Part shown: positions 60,418-64,000 of the stretch, one piece after another
How positions within the stretch are numbered: the first letter of the stretch is position 1
Layout of the letters: each line of letters starts with the position of its first letter
NCBI GenBank assembly: GCA_903901045.1
Contig: CAIUPP010000109.1
Coordinates: forward strand, 25,936 to 89,935
Length of the DNA: 64,000 nt
Direction of reading: 5' to 3'
From: an uncultured Planctomycetota bacterium
GTDB taxonomy: Bacteria; Planctomycetota; Brocadiia; CAIUPP01
Translations under genes and position numbers: made by a program
Notes under the pieces: model-generated
The model's database searches: none
The model's input: only the letters and a program-made list of their open reading frames with translations
Told to the model about the DNA's origin: nothing

Positions 60418-62397
60418 ATGGATTGGCACCGTCCCGAGAAAGCGCGTCTTGCCGTGTGCGAAAGTGGAAAGGACCTCGTCGTCGGTTGCCAATATTGGGA
60501 GGTCCGCCACAGTTCCGAAGCGGGCGGCAACCTTTCCAGCATCCTCTTTCCGCACGGCTCAGGCAAGAACGTCCTCGCCGCCCCATGCCTCACCGAGGTC
60601 CGCACGTTCCACCGTGGGGCATTGAAGTCCTATCAAACCCGCACGCTCGCCGGGGCGAGATCATCTCTTTCCTACTCCTTGACCGGTGACGCCGCGTGCA
60701 TCGAGAGCGAAAGCCCGCTGATGACAGCGGAAGGGGAAGTCCTCCCGGCAACCTGCCGGCATCGGTTTGAGTATCACCCCTGGGGCTATATACGCCAGCG
60801 CGTGGTGCTGACCTTCACGAAACCACTCCCGGACGCTCACGGAGTCATGATTGCGCGTCCCATCGTCTCGCCGCACTTGAACGAGTTCGGGCTGCGGCCG
60901 GCGCACACGGAGCCGAACGACTGGCGCAGGCATTGCTGGCTGCGGCAATGGCACAAGTTCTCCGCCGGCGCGAGCATCCATGACTACGGCGCCATCGCGA
61001 GATCGAACATGCCGCTCTACTTCACTTTCCTCCAGCGCGGAGTCGAGGGGTTCGACTGGTTCCTCGGCAACAACATCGACCAGTGGCACCGCCAGATTGC
61101 CGGCGTCGAGCACTCCAATGAGTTCATGGTTAACTATCGGACACAACCCGAGGGTTACGAGGTGCGGATCTGCCCCTTGAGTTACTTCCCGCCGCGCGTG
61201 ACGCTGAAGGGAACCTACACGTTCGACTTTTTCATGGGCCTCCCGTTCGTCCAGGAACGCGTCCGGCCGCTTGTCAGGGCCATCGGCAGCCTGCTTGTGG
61301 CAAGACAAGACCGCCGCGGCACGCGTTTCCCGGGCATTGAGACGGTTCGCAATGAAGGGAAACAGGGCGTTCAACTGGCGCGGCTCCATGACGACGGCCC
61401 AGGCCCGGACGGGCTCTTCTGGCGCGACGGCGCCTATCCGCCGTATCCGCCGCAGCGGATGAGAGAGATGGACCGTTGCCTCCGCCGTTGCCATCAAAGC
61501 GGAATCCGGGTCGTGCCCTATTTCTCCTTGCACGAGTTCCATCCCGACGTGCCGCCTTTCGGGCGGAAAGCGAAGGAATGGCAGCGAGTCACCGACGCCG
61601 CCGGCCGGATGATTCACAATCCCACCGACCAAGGGGAGTTCGGCGCGCAGATGTGCCTCGCTTCCGGCTGGCTGGACTTTCGCAAGAAGACGATTGACGT
61701 GGCGCTCCGCCATCATGCCTTCGACGGCATCTACTATGACTGGACTATGGCGATGCCCTGTCTTCACAAGGGCCATCGCCCCTACGCGCACTGGGATGTG
61801 GAGGAGTTCATTGACCTGCTGGAATGGACGCGGGGGCGCGTCGGCCCTGACGGCACAATTTACCTGCACATGTCCGCCGTACCGTTCGCCATCGCGCAGA
61901 ACCTCGCCAACAGCATTCTAACCTTTGAGGAGTATTCGCCTGCCAGGGTCCACCCGGACATGTTCCCGCCTTCCTCGCAGTACATGAAGAGCTGCATGCA
62001 AGGGGTGCTTCCGATGGAGGAGGGGGGGAAGCGGCCGAGGCTCTTCGCGTTATGCGCCCTGCTGAACCATCTCGCGCCGGATTCCAGGCATCCAGAATTT
62101 CTGAAGGTCTTCAAGGCCATTTCCAGAATCGATTTCACCAGGTACACGAACTTCGAAAATCACCGCACACGGGCCGTGCGGACGACGCACACCGATGTCC
62201 GCGCTGCCGTGTATTGGAACAGGGAGGAGGCCATGATTCTGCTGGCCAACCTCTCGACGAAACGTTGCCGGTTCACATGGAAGGCGCTCCCCCGATATCT
62301 GGGTTGGGGACGCGACGGCTATCATGTGAAGGGAAAGGGCTGCGGCGAATTGCCGGGGCTCGGCTTTAAGTATATCGTGTTGAAACGGACAAGCTGA
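60418..62397 (+). CDS. Cytoplasmic glycoside hydrolase-like protein
   Basis: No signal peptide; DGIYYDWTMAMPC, IYLHMSAVPFAIAQNLANSILTFEEYSPARVHPDMFP resemble the LamG-GH catalytic domain. Confidence 0.6.
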   Translation: MDWHRPEKARLAVCESGKDLVVGCQYWEVRHSSEAGGNLSSILFPHGSGKNVLAAPCLTEVRTFHRGALKSYQTRTLAGARSSLSYSLTGDAACIESESPLMTAEGEVLPATCRHRFEYHPWGYIRQRVVLTFTKPLPDAHGVMIARPIVSPHLNEFGLRPAHTEPNDWRRHCWLRQWHKFSAGASIHDYGAIARSNMPLYFTFLQRGVEGFDWFLGNNIDQWHRQIAGVEHSNEFMVNYRTQPEGYEVRICPLSYFPPRVTLKGTYTFDFFMGLPFVQERVRPLVRAIGSLLVARQDRRGTRFPGIETVRNEGKQGVQLARLHDDGPGPDGLFWRDGAYPPYPPQRMREMDRCLRRCHQSGIRVVPYFSLHEFHPDVPPFGRKAKEWQRVTDAAGRMIHNPTDQGEFGAQMCLASGWLDFRKKTIDVALRHHAFDGIYYDWTMAMPCLHKGHRPYAHWDVEEFIDLLEWTRGRVGPDGTIYLHMSAVPFAIAQNLANSILTFEEYSPARVHPDMFPPSSQYMKSCMQGVLPMEEGGKRPRLFALCALLNHLAPDSRHPEFLKVFKAISRIDFTRYTNFENHRTRAVRTTHTDVRAAVYWNREEAMILLANLSTKRCRFTWKALPRYLGWGRDGYHVKGKGCGELPGLGFKYIVLKRTS

Positions 62398-62490
62398 GTG
62401 GATGAACGTGGGCAGGACGGGTGGCTGTTTCAAGAACCAATGGGCGATGCGTAACTATATTGCCCCTACAGCTTCTGGCAGGAGAAGGAA

Positions 62491-63747
62491 GTGGCTCGAT
62501 CATTGAGGAAGATTCGAGTAGGCGTAGTCGGCGTCGGACGCGGCCAGGCCTTCGCCAAGGGCGCCGGGCCGAATCTGGGCATGGAGTTGGTGGCTTTGTG
62601 CGACTCATGGGAAGAGCGACTCAACGTGCTCGGCAAGCAACTCAAAGTGGCTGCTTACACGGACTATGACAAGTTCCTCGCCCACGACATGGACGCCGTC
62701 ATTCTGGCGAACTATTTTCATGAGCACGCGCCGTTTGCCATCAAGGCGCTGTGCGCAGGCAAGCACGTCATGAGCGAGACCGCCGCATGTTTCACCCTCG
62801 CGGAAGGCGTCGCGCTCGTCGAAGCCGTCGAGAAGAGCGGAAAGGTGTACATGTTCGCCGAGAACTACCCCTACTCCGCCTGCAACCAGGAGATGCGCCG
62901 GCTCTACCGGGAGGGACTGGTTGGCGATTTCCAGTATGGCGAGGGAGAATACGTCCATCCGATGGACTCCCATTACTACGACAGCATTTCCATCGGCTTG
63001 AACCACTGGCGCAACTGGTTCCCCGCGACATACTACTGCACACATGCGCTTGCACCCCTGATGTTCATCGCGGATGCGATGCCGGCCAAGGTGAACGGGT
63101 TCGTCATTGCGTATGACCCGGAGGACGAAGTGAGTTTTGGCCGGACGGCGCGCCGCAACGACGCCGCATCGGCGATTCTTGTGCGCATGAACACGGGGGC
63201 GGTGGCGAAGCTGCTGCAGGGATCCCTGCGCGGGCATGGCGTTTGGACCAGCATCCACGGCAACAAGGGGCTGATGGAAAACCTGCGATGGGGTTCAACG
63301 GAGATGTTGCGAATCCGGCGCGAGCCGTTCGATAAAGGCATGGGCGAACCCGTGGAAAGGATTTACGCGCCCGAATTCCCTGAACAGGGCGAACTCGCCG
63401 CGAGGAGCGGGCATGGCGGCGGCGATTTCTTCATGAACTATCACTTTGCGAATGCCATCCGTAGCGGGAAACCGCCGTACCTGGACGTTTACCGTGGAGT
63501 GGCGATGTCTATTGTGGGTATTCAGGCCTATCGCTCGGCGCTGAAGGACTCGAACACCTTCGAAGTACCGGATTTCCGCCGGAAAGCAGTACGCGATAAG
63601 TTTCGACGCGACGACTGGAATCCCGATCCAACGCGCCGGAAGAAGGGCTGTCCCTGGCCAAGCGTCCTCGGCAAGATCACGCCCAGCCGAAAAGCTGTGG
63701 CATTCGCAAAGAAGGTCTGGAAAGAGGCCGGCTATCAGAGCGAGTAA
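62491..63747 (+). CDS. Gfo/Idh/MocA family oxidoreductase
   Basis: KIRVGVVGVGRGQAFAKGAGPNLGMELVALCDSWEERL...GKHVMSETAACFTLAEGVALVEAVEKSGKVYMFAENYPY; GTG start. Confidence 0.9.
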   Translation: MARSLRKIRVGVVGVGRGQAFAKGAGPNLGMELVALCDSWEERLNVLGKQLKVAAYTDYDKFLAHDMDAVILANYFHEHAPFAIKALCAGKHVMSETAACFTLAEGVALVEAVEKSGKVYMFAENYPYSACNQEMRRLYREGLVGDFQYGEGEYVHPMDSHYYDSISIGLNHWRNWFPATYYCTHALAPLMFIADAMPAKVNGFVIAYDPEDEVSFGRTARRNDAASAILVRMNTGAVAKLLQGSLRGHGVWTSIHGNKGLMENLRWGSTEMLRIRREPFDKGMGEPVERIYAPEFPEQGELAARSGHGGGDFFMNYHFANAIRSGKPPYLDVYRGVAMSIVGIQAYRSALKDSNTFEVPDFRRKAVRDKFRRDDWNPDPTRRKKGCPWPSVLGKITPSRKAVAFAKKVWKEAGYQSE

Positions 63748-63794
63748 AACCGGCATATTCACTGAAGCTTGATAGATCATGGGAGGGTGAGAGC

Positions 63795-64000
63795 GTGCAT
63801 TGTATTTTCGAGAGTGAGTATCGGACAAGGATACGGAAGTTTCAGGCTAATATTCGCGCGGCCGGCTTGGACGCCGCGCTGGTGCATGGGAACGAAGCGG
63901 ACTTTGCGAACGTCCGCTACCTTTCGGAGTACTGGCCGACGTTCGAGGCGGGCGGGGTGTTCGTCCCGGCGCAGGGCAGTCCGGTCCTCATCATCGGTCC
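63795..64000 (+). CDS. Xaa-Pro aminopeptidase/creatinase-type (M24B) N-terminus, truncated by window edge
   Basis: GTG start: VHCIFESEYRTRIRKFQANIRAAGLDAALVHGNEADFANVRYLSEYWPTFEAGGVFVPAQGSPVLIIG, open to the edge; absent from the ORF track. Confidence 0.75.
   Translation, partial: MHCIFESEYRTRIRKFQANIRAAGLDAALVHGNEADFANVRYLSEYWPTFEAGGVFVPAQGSPVLIIG

Overview
The window looks like bacterial chromosome from the PVC superphylum, probably a Lentisphaerota-like lineage. This is an inference from high GC, many prepilin-type N-terminal proteins and the Gfo/Idh/MocA, GH, URO-D-like and creatininase gene mix. No marker gene was compared. (1) 0-25 kb is mostly core: a mevalonate kinase start running off the left edge, serA, an eukaryote-type NADP-isocitrate dehydrogenase, tRNA-Leu(CAA), a DUF4282 protein, a sugar isomerase-like protein and an MFS exporter. 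It also has a nitrogen-assimilation block (NifA-like sigma54 activator, amtB, PII, glnA, gltB, gltD) with a near-perfect sigma54 promoter, a solitary DUF262/DUF1524 (GmrSD-like) protein, a repeat-rich stretch, a DMT transporter and a complete tmRNA. (2) 25-64 kb is an accessory carbohydrate-catabolism region. It has LamG/GH proteins, SGNH hydrolases, four Gfo/Idh/MocA oxidoreductases, two URO-D-like proteins, NIF3-like, ceramidase-like, creatininase-like and M24 proteins, and a 1637-aa GH42-like protein. It also has two copies of a divergent 'sugar regulator / pseudopilin' control unit. Most interesting observations: (a) an isolated structured transcription unit at about 2.65-2.92 kb with a 19-nt Shine-Dalgarno complementary to the 16S 3' end, a 10-codon ORF and a perfect terminator; (b) three orphan gene 3'-tails (URO-D, 2-hydroxyacid dehydrogenase, GH) in intergenic spaces, which look like scars of gene replacement inside operons; (c) a candidate LacI-family regulon with four similar operators; (d) repeated regulator/pseudopilin/terminator modules controlling catabolic loci that have no recognisable transporter. 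All assignments are by eye from sequence; no database search was run.
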